From a virus, in the IMG/VR virus record IMGVR_UViG_3300028925_007344, positions 1-29,772 of that record: a stretch of 29,772 nucleotides of DNA; one strand, 5' to 3'. The translations under genes were made by a program, and so were the position numbers. The notes below the pieces were generated by a model. That model ran no database searches and was not told where the DNA came from. It was given only the letters and a program-made list of their open reading frames with translations. This document shows positions 8,547-14,277 of the stretch, in pieces. The number at the start of each line of letters is the position of its first letter. Position 1 is the first letter of the stretch.

Positions 8547-8830
8547 GTCGTTGCTCCTTGGTTGTTGGCTTTGCGTGCTTTCTGGTTGCGGTGGACTGTC
8601 TTGATCCTGGTCGGGTCGAATGACCGGATCTGTGACCGGCCGTATCCGCCCGTTACCGGCCCGTAGCACGTGACCCAATCGCCACGAGGCGACACGACGT
8701 GCTCGATGAAGCTGAACCGGCCACGTTCGCCGCGCACCGTAATCTCCATGCCTTCGCTGAGTTCAGCGAGGCCATCGAGCTTGATGCACCTCGACCGTGT
8801 CCAGTTGCTCAGTGCTTGCGGATGATCCAT
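8543..8830 (-). CDS. Small hypothetical protein, first gene after promoter
   Basis: A 95-aa protein I do not recognise. The middle part (SEGMEITVRGERGRFSFIEH) reads like a small beta-barrel of the SH3/KOW kind, and the C-terminus is basic (TRIKTVHRNQKARKANNQ), so nucleic acid binding is possible. The ATG at 8830 is chosen for its ribosome site AAGGAGATAG. It is the first gene downstream of the promoter at 8858-8886 and leads the replication operon; the next gene overlaps it by ATGA. A 6-codon frame (ATG AAG CAA CCA AGG AGA TAG) lies in the leader and covers the ribosome site. Confidence 0.75.
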   Translation of the reverse strand: MDHPQALSNWTRSRCIKLDGLAELSEGMEITVRGERGRFSFIEHVVSPRGDWVTCYGPVTGGYGRSQIRSFDPTRIKTVHRNQKARKANNQGATT

Positions 8831-8857
8831 GTCTATCTCCTTGGTTGCTTCATGTTC

Positions 8858-8886
8858 AATGTACTGGGCTCGTTGCCCGAAACCAA
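8858..8886 (-). promoter_or_regulatory. Phage promoter copy 1 (TTGGTT-17-TACATT)
   Basis: On the minus strand the -35 box TTGGTT (8886-8881) and -10 box TACATT (8863-8858) are 17 bp apart. The surrounding bases CG before and TC after the -35, and GA after the -10, are shared with the three other copies, while the spacer differs. It lies just past the end of the ClpP-like gene and faces the replication operon. It is the most divergent copy. Confidence 0.8.
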
Positions 8887-8930
8887 CGCCGCCGAAGATC
8901 TTTCTCCGGCGACGTTGGCAACGCTGCATG

Positions 8931-9677
8931 TCACGCCTTGCGACGCTTCTTGCTCTTGCTCTTGCTCTTGCCGTTGGGGAGACGACCACGGACTTCGTCG
9001 ACGAGACCGAACTCAAGGGCCTCTTCGGACGACAGCCACCAGTCGCGACGGTCCCACGACTCCTTGATGATCTCGACCGTCATCGATGTACGTGCAACGA
9101 AGATGTCGATGATGCGAGCCTCAACTCGACGGATCCATTCGACACGATCCTCGTTCTCGTACGTCTTGCCTTGCATACCGAAAGCGGCACGATGAATCAT
9201 CGTCCAGCTCTCGGCACCGGCCCAGCGAGTGTCACCGGCCTGCACCAAGATGCCCGCCATGGACGCAGCCATGCCCGAGACACCGGTCGTGATGTGGTGA
9301 CCGAGATCGGATAGGTCGCGGATGAAGTCGAAGAGGATGAACCCGTCGACCACTGAACCTCCACCGGACGAGAAGATGATCTCGATGTCGCAGCCAGGGT
9401 CCCGTCTGCTCCATTGGGTAAGTGCGATCATGCATGCACCAACCGACGCCGACGACACTTCGCCATCGAACCGGTAGATGTTGTTGTGCTTGTCCGCAGA
9501 CCTACGGTTGGCGTCGTCGGCCTCAGCTTTGCTGGCAAGGATCGTCGCAACGGTCGCCATGGCGGAGGCTTCGATAGCTTGCGCTTCGAACAGTGCCGCC
9601 TCGGCATCGAGCTTCCGTGCCGACGCTGCCTTCTCTGCATTGGACCTCACTGGTGCTGTCTTCTTCGTCGTATTCAT
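8931..9677 (-). CDS. ClpP-like serine protease
   Basis: A 248-aa protein with a ClpP/crotonase-fold protease domain. The domain shows IIFSSGGGSVVDGF (ClpP oxyanion strand region), then GVSGMAASMAG with the nucleophile Ser139, then SWTMIHRAAFG with His162. SSEEALEFGLVDEV near the end matches the C-terminal ClpP helix. Residues about 12-62 form an Ala/Glu-rich helix not found in bacterial ClpP, and the C-terminus is Lys/Ser-rich (KSKSKSKKRRK). ClpP-like proteins in phages usually mature capsids, but here a separate prohead protease is next to the capsid gene, so another role is likely. The ATG at 9677 has ribosome site TAGGAGTAACCCA; an in-frame ATG at 9725 overlaps the previous stop and is possible. 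Confidence 0.9.
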   Translation of the reverse strand: MNTTKKTAPVRSNAEKAASARKLDAEAALFEAQAIEASAMATVATILASKAEADDANRRSADKHNNIYRFDGEVSSASVGACMIALTQWSRRDPGCDIEIIFSSGGGSVVDGFILFDFIRDLSDLGHHITTGVSGMAASMAGILVQAGDTRWAGAESWTMIHRAAFGMQGKTYENEDRVEWIRRVEARIIDIFVARTSMTVEIIKESWDRRDWWLSSEEALEFGLVDEVRGRLPNGKSKSKSKKRRKA

Positions 9678-9721
9678 TGGGTTACTCCTAGGTTTAGGCT
9701 TCGGATCTTGCTTGTCTTCGT

Positions 9722-9937
9722 TCATCGCCACCATCTCCGTAGCGGATCGAGCCGGGTCGGAATGACCCGCTCGAAGTGCAACGCCAGGAAGAGGAACAAC
9801 GGGCGGACCCATGCTCTCCGGCGGTACACGGCTGCCGAGATGGTCTCTCGGTCACCGGCGATCGCCCAGCAGTCGTAGACCGCTGCGACTGCCGCAATGG
9901 CCAAGATGGCACGTTCACCTTCAGTGGTCACGGCCAT
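9722..9937 (-). CDS. Small membrane protein of actinophage type
   Basis: A 71-aa protein with a hydrophobic N-terminal segment (about 10-27, AILAIAAVAAVYDCWAIAG) and a second one (about 45-55, RPLFLFLALHFE). The GDRETIS motif between them and the LDPLRRW end resemble small membrane proteins common in actinobacteriophages, which usually sit in early or accessory regions and have no known function. The ATG overlaps the end of the upstream coiled-coil gene by 17 nt, with a GGGGGGA ribosome site. Confidence 0.65.
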   Translation of the reverse strand: MAVTTEGERAILAIAAVAAVYDCWAIAGDRETISAAVYRRRAWVRPLFLFLALHFERVIPTRLDPLRRWWR

Positions 9938-10160
9938 GCCAACCGTCCCCCCCGGTCTCGTCTTCCTCTGCGGCTTCTTCGCCGAGGATCCGGTTCACTT
10001 TCTTGAGCGCAGCAAGCGCCAAGTTCAGCGTCAGGATCTCGGCACGGAGCCGGACGACTTCAGACTGAGCTCTTGCGAGCAGGGCCTGGTCAGCTTTCGG
10101 CACGTGCCTGTCGTCTGCCCGGGTCGGGATGTAGCCGAACCGGTTCTCGGGGTAGTTCAT
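9921..10160 (-). CDS. Small coiled-coil hypothetical protein
   Basis: A 79-aa protein. Residues about 25-65 (LARAQSEVVRLRAEILTLNL and the following stretch) have heptad spacing of Leu/Val/Ile and form a likely coiled coil; the C-terminus is acidic then Gly/His-rich. The ATG at 10160 is preceded by the stereotyped site AAAGGAGCAACACC. An in-frame ATG at 10193 overlaps the stop of the upstream small gene (ATGA) and would add 11 residues, but has no ribosome site of its own. Confidence 0.7.
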   Translation of the reverse strand: MNYPENRFGYIPTRADDRHVPKADQALLARAQSEVVRLRAEILTLNLALAALKKVNRILGEEAAEEDETGGDGWHGRDH

Positions 10161-10189
10161 GGTGTTGCTCCTTTGGTTGGTTGGGTTGG

Positions 10190-10285
10190 TCATGTCGGGA
10201 CCGCGATTGCGTGCGACCGCCAGATGAAGAACAGGACGACCGCAGTGACGATCAGTGCCGCCCCGACGACCTCTCGGATGTGCAT
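10190..10285 (-). CDS. 31-aa single-pass membrane peptide
   Basis: A short frame starting 2 nt after the stop of the zinc-ribbon gene and overlapping the next possible start by ATGA. The peptide begins MHIREVVGAALIV and continues with a hydrophobic run to FFIW, followed by Arg-Ser-His. It is a single transmembrane helix with a short tail, fitting the compact gene spacing. Codon spacing and overlaps support it; no homologous family is recognised. Confidence 0.55.
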   Translation of the reverse strand: MHIREVVGAALIVTAVVLFFIWRSHAIAVPT

Positions 10286-10287
10286 GC

Positions 10288-10521
10288 TCAGTCCCATCCG
10301 TTGTGGCCGCAATACCACACGTCTACGGCTGCTGCGGGCAGCGCATCGAATACGTGGTCGACAGTGTCCCGGTGGCCACGCTCATGCGCAGCGTTCCAGT
10401 ACCCGCAGCCTGAGCACGAGCGCTCGGCGTCGGCTGCCGCCATGAAGAATGGCAGATCGAATCTCGATGGCGCCGTCTTGCCGCAATGGCATCGGGCGAC
10501 ACGTCCTTGGATGTTCGTCAT
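10288..10521 (-). CDS. Zinc-ribbon-like small protein
   Basis: A 77-aa protein. CHCGKTAP near residue 11 and CSGCGYWNAAH at about 36-46 provide two Cys pairs, as in a zinc ribbon; a later CGH could add ligands. The ribosome site is CAAGGAGCAAGGAC and the ATG overlaps the HNH gene stop (ATGA). Function unknown; zinc ribbons of this size in phages often bind nucleic acid or host proteins. Confidence 0.7.
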   Translation of the reverse strand: MTNIQGRVARCHCGKTAPSRFDLPFFMAAADAERSCSGCGYWNAAHERGHRDTVDHVFDALPAAAVDVWYCGHNGWD

Positions 10522-11330
10522 TGTCCTTGCTCCTTGTCCTTGTTGTCGTCACGAGGTCGGCGGCTTGCCGCCTCGTCTTCCCACCGTGCAGCCCTCAAAG
10601 CGTTGTCACGGATGACCGCCCGGTTCGAGCATGTCAGCCAGCCGATGAGCCTGTCGGTGAAAGTCATGACTCCATTGTACCACACGTCTGATCGCGTTCC
10701 TCGGTCAGCTCGTTCGGCCAAGAGCCGAATGAGCTGATCGTGTTCCTCGGTCAGCACGGCGAACTCTTCCTCGGTCCGCTTTCCTTTGACCATGTTGCAG
10801 CGGGCGCACTTCAGCGCCAGGTTCTCGGCGACGTCCTTTCCGCCACGTGCCAGCGGCACGAGATGGTCGACGTGGATCTTCTCACCGGCCCAAACGATCT
10901 CGGACATCTGCCGGTCGCAACCGGAGCACGTCGGGTCGGCGTGTCGGTCGATGGATTCGTACAGCTTCCGGTTGCTGCTCAGCGAATGAATAGCGCACGA
11001 CTGCTGCACGCCCGACGGTCGGTGCGAGTCAAGGCTGAACGCTTGCAGTGGGCATGAGCCTCCGCCCTTGCGGCACGGTTGCATGCCGCCACGGTCACGG
11101 GCCTTGTTCCATTCCCAAACCTCGACATGTCGTTCCCATGTCTCCATCGCAGCACGGCGAGCTCCACGGTCACGGAAGTTGGCAGTGTTGCATGTCCGGC
11201 AGTTGCCCTGCAGGCCAGACGTATTCGATGCGTTCTTATTGAACGAAGCCCACGGCAGCCAGTCGGTGCAGTTGCTGCAGCGCCTCGTTCCGTTGACGTA
11301 GTTCGTTGACACGTTCACGTTGCCGCCCAT
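10518..11330 (-). CDS. HNH endonuclease with N-terminal zinc ribbon
   Basis: A 270-aa nuclease. The N-terminus has CSNCTDWLPWASF and GNCRTCN, a treble-clef or ribbon module commonly joined to HNH domains in phages. The HNH core is at about 130-180: CSGCDRQM, HVDHLVPLARGG with the catalytic Asp-His, then ENLALKCARCN with Asn and the second Cys pair. About 90 further residues follow, rich in Arg and charged residues. The TGATG overlap with the upstream 40-aa gene fixes the start. It may be a free-standing homing nuclease or a DNA-processing enzyme; placement in the accessory region, away from terminase, favours the first. A TACAAT preceding an internal ATG (about 10667) might allow a shorter C-terminal product. 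Confidence 0.85.
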   Translation of the reverse strand: MGGNVNVSTNYVNGTRRCSNCTDWLPWASFNKNASNTSGLQGNCRTCNTANFRDRGARRAAMETWERHVEVWEWNKARDRGGMQPCRKGGGSCPLQAFSLDSHRPSGVQQSCAIHSLSSNRKLYESIDRHADPTCSGCDRQMSEIVWAGEKIHVDHLVPLARGGKDVAENLALKCARCNMVKGKRTEEEFAVLTEEHDQLIRLLAERADRGTRSDVWYNGVMTFTDRLIGWLTCSNRAVIRDNALRAARWEDEAASRRPRDDNKDKEQGQ

Positions 11331-11452
11331 CAGGTTTCCTCTGGGTCATCGAACATGCAGTCGACCGGCATGAAGCTCGGGCCGTCGGCGATGTCGTAGT
11401 CGGGCAGCTCGAACGTGCGGCTGCTGCTGGTCTGGATCTGGAACTTGGTCAT
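11330..11452 (-). CDS. 40-aa hypothetical protein after RNA element
   Basis: A 40-codon frame beginning MTKFQIQTSSSRTFELPDYD, acidic (about 8 Asp/Glu), without membrane segments. The stereotyped ribosome site CAAGGAGCAACAGC stands directly before its ATG, and its stop overlaps the HNH start as TGATG. The structured RNA element at 11474-11545 lies immediately upstream. No family recognised; context makes it a real gene. Confidence 0.7.
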   Translation of the reverse strand: MTKFQIQTSSSRTFELPDYDIADGPSFMPVDCMFDDPEET

Positions 11453-11473
11453 GCTGTTGCTCCTTGTCTCGGT

Positions 11474-11545
11474 GACCCGGTCGGGTCCTTGCCTTCGTGC
11501 GACACCGGGTCGTGAACCCTCGCCGGTCTTTCACCGGGGTGCCGC
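11474..11545 (-). ncRNA. Repeated structured RNA element, copy D
   Basis: Minus-strand RNA with P1 GCGGCAC/GTGTCGC (7 bp, one G-U) closing two hairpins: P2 CCGGT-GAAAG-ACCGG and P3 GGGT-TCACG-ACCC. A 10-11 nt linker leads to P4 GACCC-GACC-GGGTC, then the ribosome site and ATG of the 40-aa gene. P2 differs from the other copies at two positions, both changed on both sides so that pairing is kept. The element is best described as a cis-acting leader RNA. Confidence 0.75.
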
Positions 11546-11552
11546 TCCTGTC

Positions 11553-11714
11553 TCACCTTGCGTTTCGGCGGGTCCTGTTCTGCTGCACGCCCTGTACAGC
11601 GTAGAACTGGGCGTACTCCTTCTCGACACCGAAGCCGTTCTTGCCGATGCCCATGGCGGACATGGACTTGCCCCACCGTACGAGAGGTGGATGTGATCCC
11701 GGCAAGCACTTCAT
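11553..11714 (-). CDS. 53-aa basic hypothetical protein
   Basis: A 53-aa basic protein beginning MKCLPGSHPPLVRWGK and ending NRTRRNAR. The ATG overlaps the stop of the upstream membrane peptide (ATGA), with GAGCGGTGGGA upstream as a weak ribosome site. The open frame extends upstream inside the lipoprotein gene, but that extension is only a shadow. No family recognised. Confidence 0.6.
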   Translation of the reverse strand: MKCLPGSHPPLVRWGKSMSAMGIGKNGFGVEKEYAQFYAVQGVQQNRTRRNAR

Positions 11715-11785
11715 CGTTCCCACCGCTCCAGGACGATGGTTCCGATGACGATCACTGCGATCACTGCGATGGCTGCGAGCATCAT
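11711..11785 (-). CDS. 24-aa membrane peptide
   Basis: A tiny frame encoding MMLAAIAVIAVIVIGTIVLE then Arg-Trp-Glu-Arg: one transmembrane helix with a basic end. Its ATG overlaps the lipoprotein stop (ATGATG) and its stop overlaps the next ATG (ATGA), so it is tightly coupled to both. The pattern of coupled overlaps is the main support. It could be a small membrane effector acting with the lipoprotein. Confidence 0.5.
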   Translation of the reverse strand: MMLAAIAVIAVIVIGTIVLERWER

Positions 11786-12243
11786 GCACCGCAGTCTGTG
11801 TCGAGCGTTTGCCAATCGCCATCCACGAAGCGGAGGCTTTCAGTGTCACCTTCGCTGCCGAAGTTGCCCCACATCTCAGCAGCCTCTGAGCCTTCCACGA
11901 ACGACGTGGACACGAACGACGTGGCGCCAAGGTTGAAGTCGATGACCTCTACCACCAGGTCTCCAGCGATGTCGTCGAGCTTGAGGCCAGTGAATGCCTC
12001 GACCATTGCGAAGTCTCCTGCGATGTCCGCCCCGGTGGACCCGGCGCATCCGTCGTGCGCAGCCAGCCAGCCGAAGTCTCGATCAGCGACGGCGGCGATC
12101 GCAGTTGCGAAGTGAGCCCGAAGACCAGCCTCAGTTTCCTCCGGGACACTGGGCCCCGATCGAGTCGAGGCGCAAGCCCCGACTACCATCACCAGCGCTG
12201 CCGCCACTGCCACTGCCTTGATCCTTGAATTGTTGTTGCTCAT
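11782..12243 (-). CDS. Phage-encoded lipoprotein
   Basis: A 153-aa exported lipoprotein. The N-terminus has a basic start, a hydrophobic core (about 9-21) and a lipobox VGAC with the lipidated Cys24, followed by ASTRSGPS. The mature part is acidic. Its pattern, ending in SLRFVDGDWQTLD, is reminiscent of NTF2-like surface proteins; this is a weak impression. Surface lipoproteins made by phages often block superinfecting phages or change the host envelope, which is a plausible but unproven role here. Ribosome site CAAGGAGCAGCAACA; the structured RNA element at 12265-12334 stands just upstream. Confidence 0.85.
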   Translation of the reverse strand: MSNNNSRIKAVAVAAALVMVVGACASTRSGPSVPEETEAGLRAHFATAIAAVADRDFGWLAAHDGCAGSTGADIAGDFAMVEAFTGLKLDDIAGDLVVEVIDFNLGATSFVSTSFVEGSEAAEMWGNFGSEGDTESLRFVDGDWQTLDTDCGA

Positions 12244-12264
12244 TGTTGCTGCTCCTTGTTCGTT

Positions 12265-12334
12265 GACCCGGTCGGGTCCTTGCCTTCGTGCGACATCGGG
12301 TCTCGAACCCTCGCCAGCCTGCGCTGGATGCCGC
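12265..12334 (-). ncRNA. Repeated structured RNA element, copy C
   Basis: P1 GCGGCAT/ATGTCGC, P2 CCAGC-GCAG-GCTGG, P3 GGGT-TCGAG-ACCC and P4 GACCC-GACC-GGGTC on the minus strand. The last P1 pair is T-A where other copies have C-G, with both sides changed. It separates the end of the upstream gene from the lipoprotein ribosome site. Confidence 0.75.
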
Positions 12335-12342
12335 TGCTTGCT

Positions 12343-12621
12343 TCAGAGATCGAAGTCGGCCGCCGTGAGCGCCTTCGGGTCCTCGCACTCCAGGAACATT
12401 CCCCAGCCGGGACCGTCCGCCCACGCATCGTAGGTGCGTTCCTCGGTCGGCGTGCATGCACGACGTGGAGCGTTAGCGCCAACGGACTCACGGAACGCTG
12501 CGTAGCCACAATCGAACCACGTCTCATAGTCGGCGTCATGCTCTGAGTTTTGGTAGTTCTGAATGTTGCGGGCGTTGATCGCATCGATCGTTGCCTTGGT
12601 CGTAGCCTTAGATGCGTTCAC
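12343..12621 (-). CDS. Hypothetical acidic protein
   Basis: A 92-aa protein from a GTG start. The middle holds DADYETWFDCGYAAFRESVG and the end GPGWGMFLECEDPKALTAAD; it is acidic and probably cytoplasmic. No family recognised. The GTG at 12621 is chosen because the stereotyped site CAAGGAGCAACGAA precedes it. An in-frame ATG at 12678 overlaps the previous stop (ATGA) and would give a 111-aa form starting MNNTESKDP; translation through the P4-like hairpin at 12644-12657 would then be needed. Confidence 0.7.
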   Translation of the reverse strand: MNASKATTKATIDAINARNIQNYQNSEHDADYETWFDCGYAAFRESVGANAPRRACTPTEERTYDAWADGPGWGMFLECEDPKALTAADFDL

Positions 12622-12643
12622 TTCGTTGCTCCTTGTGTTTGTC

Positions 12644-12657
12644 GACCCGGTTGGGTC
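12644..12657 (-). repeat. Isolated P4 hairpin of the RNA element
   Basis: GACCC-AACC-GGGTC, identical to P4 of the copy at 13998-14067, followed at similar distance by the AAGGAGCAAC ribosome site. The P1-P3 part is missing; instead the start of a reading frame (MNNTE) is fused directly upstream. It may be a truncated copy of the element. Confidence 0.6.
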
Positions 12658-12674
12658 CTTGCTCTCGGTGTTGT

Positions 12675-12872
12675 TCATCGGACAACCTCGACCGTCTCGT
12701 CGGAGTGGAATTTCCGGAGGTACGTGCATCGAGATCGCCATGCGACGTATACGAAGCGCTTGTCGTCGAGGTCGACTTCTGTGGCGGTGTGGACTACGCC
12801 GTTTGGGGCAACGAACCTGTCGCCCACCTTGAGCTCGGTGACTGGTGTTGTGGTGATCTCGGTGTTGTTCAT
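12675..12872 (-). CDS. Small beta-rich protein from a putative leaderless mRNA
   Basis: A 65-aa protein starting MNNTEITTTP. The pattern VGDRFVAPNGVVHTATEVD, DKRFVYVAW, suggests a small SH3-like barrel. The ATG is only 7 nt from the end of the -10 box TACATT, so transcription should begin at or next to the ATG; no ribosome site is present. The first seven residues (MNNTEIT) are identical to those of the gene at 14078-14212, owing to an 86-bp repeat. Function unknown. Confidence 0.7.
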   Translation of the reverse strand: MNNTEITTTPVTELKVGDRFVAPNGVVHTATEVDLDDKRFVYVAWRSRCTYLRKFHSDETVEVVR

Positions 12873-12937
12873 GTACCTCAATGTACGGGTCATGCGAGCA
12901 GAAACCAACGTCGCACCGAAAGAATCTCGGAGAAGTT
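12852..12937. repeat. 86-bp direct repeat, left copy
   Basis: Matches 14192-14277 with a single mismatch (12922 versus 14262). It spans the region upstream of a promoter, the promoter and the first codons MNNTEIT of the gene. The two copies are in the same orientation, 1340 bp apart, and bracket the phospholipase D-like gene. Confidence 0.95.
12880..12908 (-). promoter_or_regulatory. Phage promoter copy 2 (TTGGTT-17-TACATT)
   Basis: The -35 TTGGTT (12908-12903) and -10 TACATT (12885-12880) boxes with a 17-bp spacer identical to the copies at 14220 and 16236. The ATG of the 65-aa gene begins at 12872, leaving 7 nt after the -10 box, which points to a leaderless transcript. Confidence 0.85.
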
Positions 12938-13974
12938 CATCGGTGCGTCCCGGACTGCGAGCCATCGATGATGCCATGGAACTTTGAGTAGGCGACGAAG
13001 TCGGATGCGTGCCGTGACTGCACTGACATCTCGTCGTTCGTGGTGAACGACCGCCCGACCATGTTCGTTGAGCCGGTGATCACCAGCGTCTTGCCCTGGC
13101 GGCCGTTGTAGGTCCCGGAGAACGCCAGGAACTTAGCGTGCACGTTGGATTGGTGCTCCGCCTCGAACTTCGTTTCGGTAGCCGTAGCCGGTGCCTTGAT
13201 CCAATCGTGTAGGCGGGCCCGGTACGTACCGGACCAAACCAGGTCGACCTTGCAGCCACGCTTCGCAGCTTGGCGAAGCTCAGAGATAAACGCCCGGGTT
13301 ATGCGCCCCGGCTTCATGTGCCCGAAGGCCAGCTGGATCACGCAGTCGGGGCCAGACATCTTCGCAACCCGACGGCCGTAGAAGTCGAGGCCACTCGCCC
13401 CGGGCACCATCATGCCGTATCCGCCATCGTAGGCTGCCGTGTACCGGTCATCGTTGGACGTCACGGCAGCAACGATCGCAGCGTGCGTACGTGGGGCATC
13501 GGCCCTACGGATCAACATGGCGCCCTCGAACAGGGTCGAGCCGGGGCCCCAGTTGCCGGACGACACGAGCGCCCAGTCATCTGCAGCGATCACCTTCTGG
13601 TGGTTGATGAACGTCCCTGAGCACGAACTGTCGCACACGGTGACGGCGGCGCCGTTGGCACGCAGCTCGTCGAGGTACCGCCCAGACAGCCACGTCACTT
13701 GCCGGGCCTCGGTGCGTAGCGTGACGGCGACGCCCCGCCCGAGAGCGTCGATCAGCGCCCGATGGATCTCGGCGTTGCGGTAGACGAAGATCGAGATCCT
13801 CAGATGGTCGCCAGCAGGAGTCGCATCGACCCGGGCCTCAACGTCGTCGTGTAGCTCGTTGGCCGTGCCGACGATACTGGTAGGCTCAGCAGCTGCAGCA
13901 GCGTCACCGACGCCAACAACAGACGCAGCAGCGAACACTGCTACCGCAACGATCGTGCAGCCAACCTTGTGCAT
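12937..13974 (-). CDS. Secreted phospholipase D-like protein
   Basis: A 345-aa protein of the phospholipase D superfamily with two HKD motifs. The first is NHQKVIAADDWALVSSGN (His125, Lys127, Asp132, Asn141) and the second NVHAKFLAF with TGSTNMVG downstream (His279, Lys281, Asn304). Residues 1-29 form a signal peptide: Lys3, a hydrophobic core IVAVAVFAAASVV and a small-residue run DAAAAA ending near residue 29. The product should therefore be exported. PLD-fold enzymes cut phosphodiester bonds in phospholipids or nucleic acids; substrate cannot be read from sequence. The start at 13974 is preceded by GAGGAGCAGG and by an RNA element copy. The upstream open frame to 14148 overlaps that element and is rejected. 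Confidence 0.9.
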   Translation of the reverse strand: MHKVGCTIVAVAVFAAASVVGVGDAAAAAEPTSIVGTANELHDDVEARVDATPAGDHLRISIFVYRNAEIHRALIDALGRGVAVTLRTEARQVTWLSGRYLDELRANGAAVTVCDSSCSGTFINHQKVIAADDWALVSSGNWGPGSTLFEGAMLIRRADAPRTHAAIVAAVTSNDDRYTAAYDGGYGMMVPGASGLDFYGRRVAKMSGPDCVIQLAFGHMKPGRITRAFISELRQAAKRGCKVDLVWSGTYRARLHDWIKAPATATETKFEAEHQSNVHAKFLAFSGTYNGRQGKTLVITGSTNMVGRSFTTNDEMSVQSRHASDFVAYSKFHGIIDGSQSGTHR

Positions 13975-13997
13975 GTAACGCCCTGCTCCTCGTTCGT

Positions 13998-14067
13998 GAC
14001 CCGGTTGGGTCCTTGCCTTAGTGCGACACCGGGATCTGATCCCCGCCAGCCTGCGCTGGAGTGCCGC
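13998..14067 (-). ncRNA. Repeated structured RNA element, copy B
   Basis: P1 GCGGCAC/GTGTCGC, P2 CCAGC-GCAG-GCTGG, P3 GGGAT-CAG-ATCCC and P4 GACCC-AACC-GGGTC on the minus strand, ahead of the phospholipase D-like gene. P3 differs in sequence from all other copies but keeps a full hairpin, which is strong evidence for selection on structure. Confidence 0.75.
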
Positions 14068-14077
14068 TGCTTCGCGT

Positions 14078-14212
14078 TCAGCCTTCGAGGATCTGCGTCC
14101 CCCAGACTTCGACCAGCGCGCTGCGCTCATCATCTGAGGTCGCTGCACGGTAGATGGCCTGCGCCTTCATCATCTTGACTTCTTCTCGCTGGGTGATCTC
14201 GGTGTTGTTCAT
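14078..14212 (-). CDS. 44-aa protein from a putative leaderless mRNA
   Basis: A 44-aa charged helical protein beginning MNNTEITQREEVKMMKAQAI. The ATG stands 7 nt after the -10 box of the promoter at 14220-14248 and has no ribosome site. The first seven residues are shared with the 65-aa protein at 12675-12872 through the 86-bp repeat, and the rest is unrelated. Its stop lies 10 nt before RNA element copy B. Confidence 0.65.
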   Translation of the reverse strand: MNNTEITQREEVKMMKAQAIYRAATSDDERSALVEVWGTQILEG

Positions 14213-14277
14213 GTACCTCAATGTACGGGTCATGCGAGCAGAAACCAACGTCGCACCGAAACAATCTCGGAGAAGTT
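14192..14277. repeat. 86-bp direct repeat, right copy
   Basis: Same orientation and one mismatch relative to 12852-12937. It carries the promoter and the start of the 44-aa gene; its right end overlaps the DnaA-box-like TTGTCCACA by two bases. Confidence 0.95.
14220..14248 (-). promoter_or_regulatory. Phage promoter copy 3 (TTGGTT-17-TACATT)
   Basis: The -35 box at 14248-14243 and the -10 box at 14225-14220 have a 17-bp spacer. It is the first promoter after the terminator at 14589-14618, so it should start the accessory transcription unit (44-aa gene, phospholipase D-like gene and beyond). Confidence 0.85.

Noticed and set aside
10660-10690. TACAAT followed by an ATG inside the HNH gene as a fifth promoter
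   Set aside because: No TTGGTT-like box 17 bp upstream; the reading frame is continuous with the HNH protein.
11715-11930. Upstream extension of the 53-aa gene
   Set aside because: Overlaps the lipoprotein and membrane peptide genes in another frame; Arg/Ser/His-rich shadow sequence.
13975-14148. N-terminal extension of the phospholipase D-like protein
   Set aside because: It would translate through RNA element copy B and put the signal peptide inside the protein; the start at 13974 has its own ribosome site.
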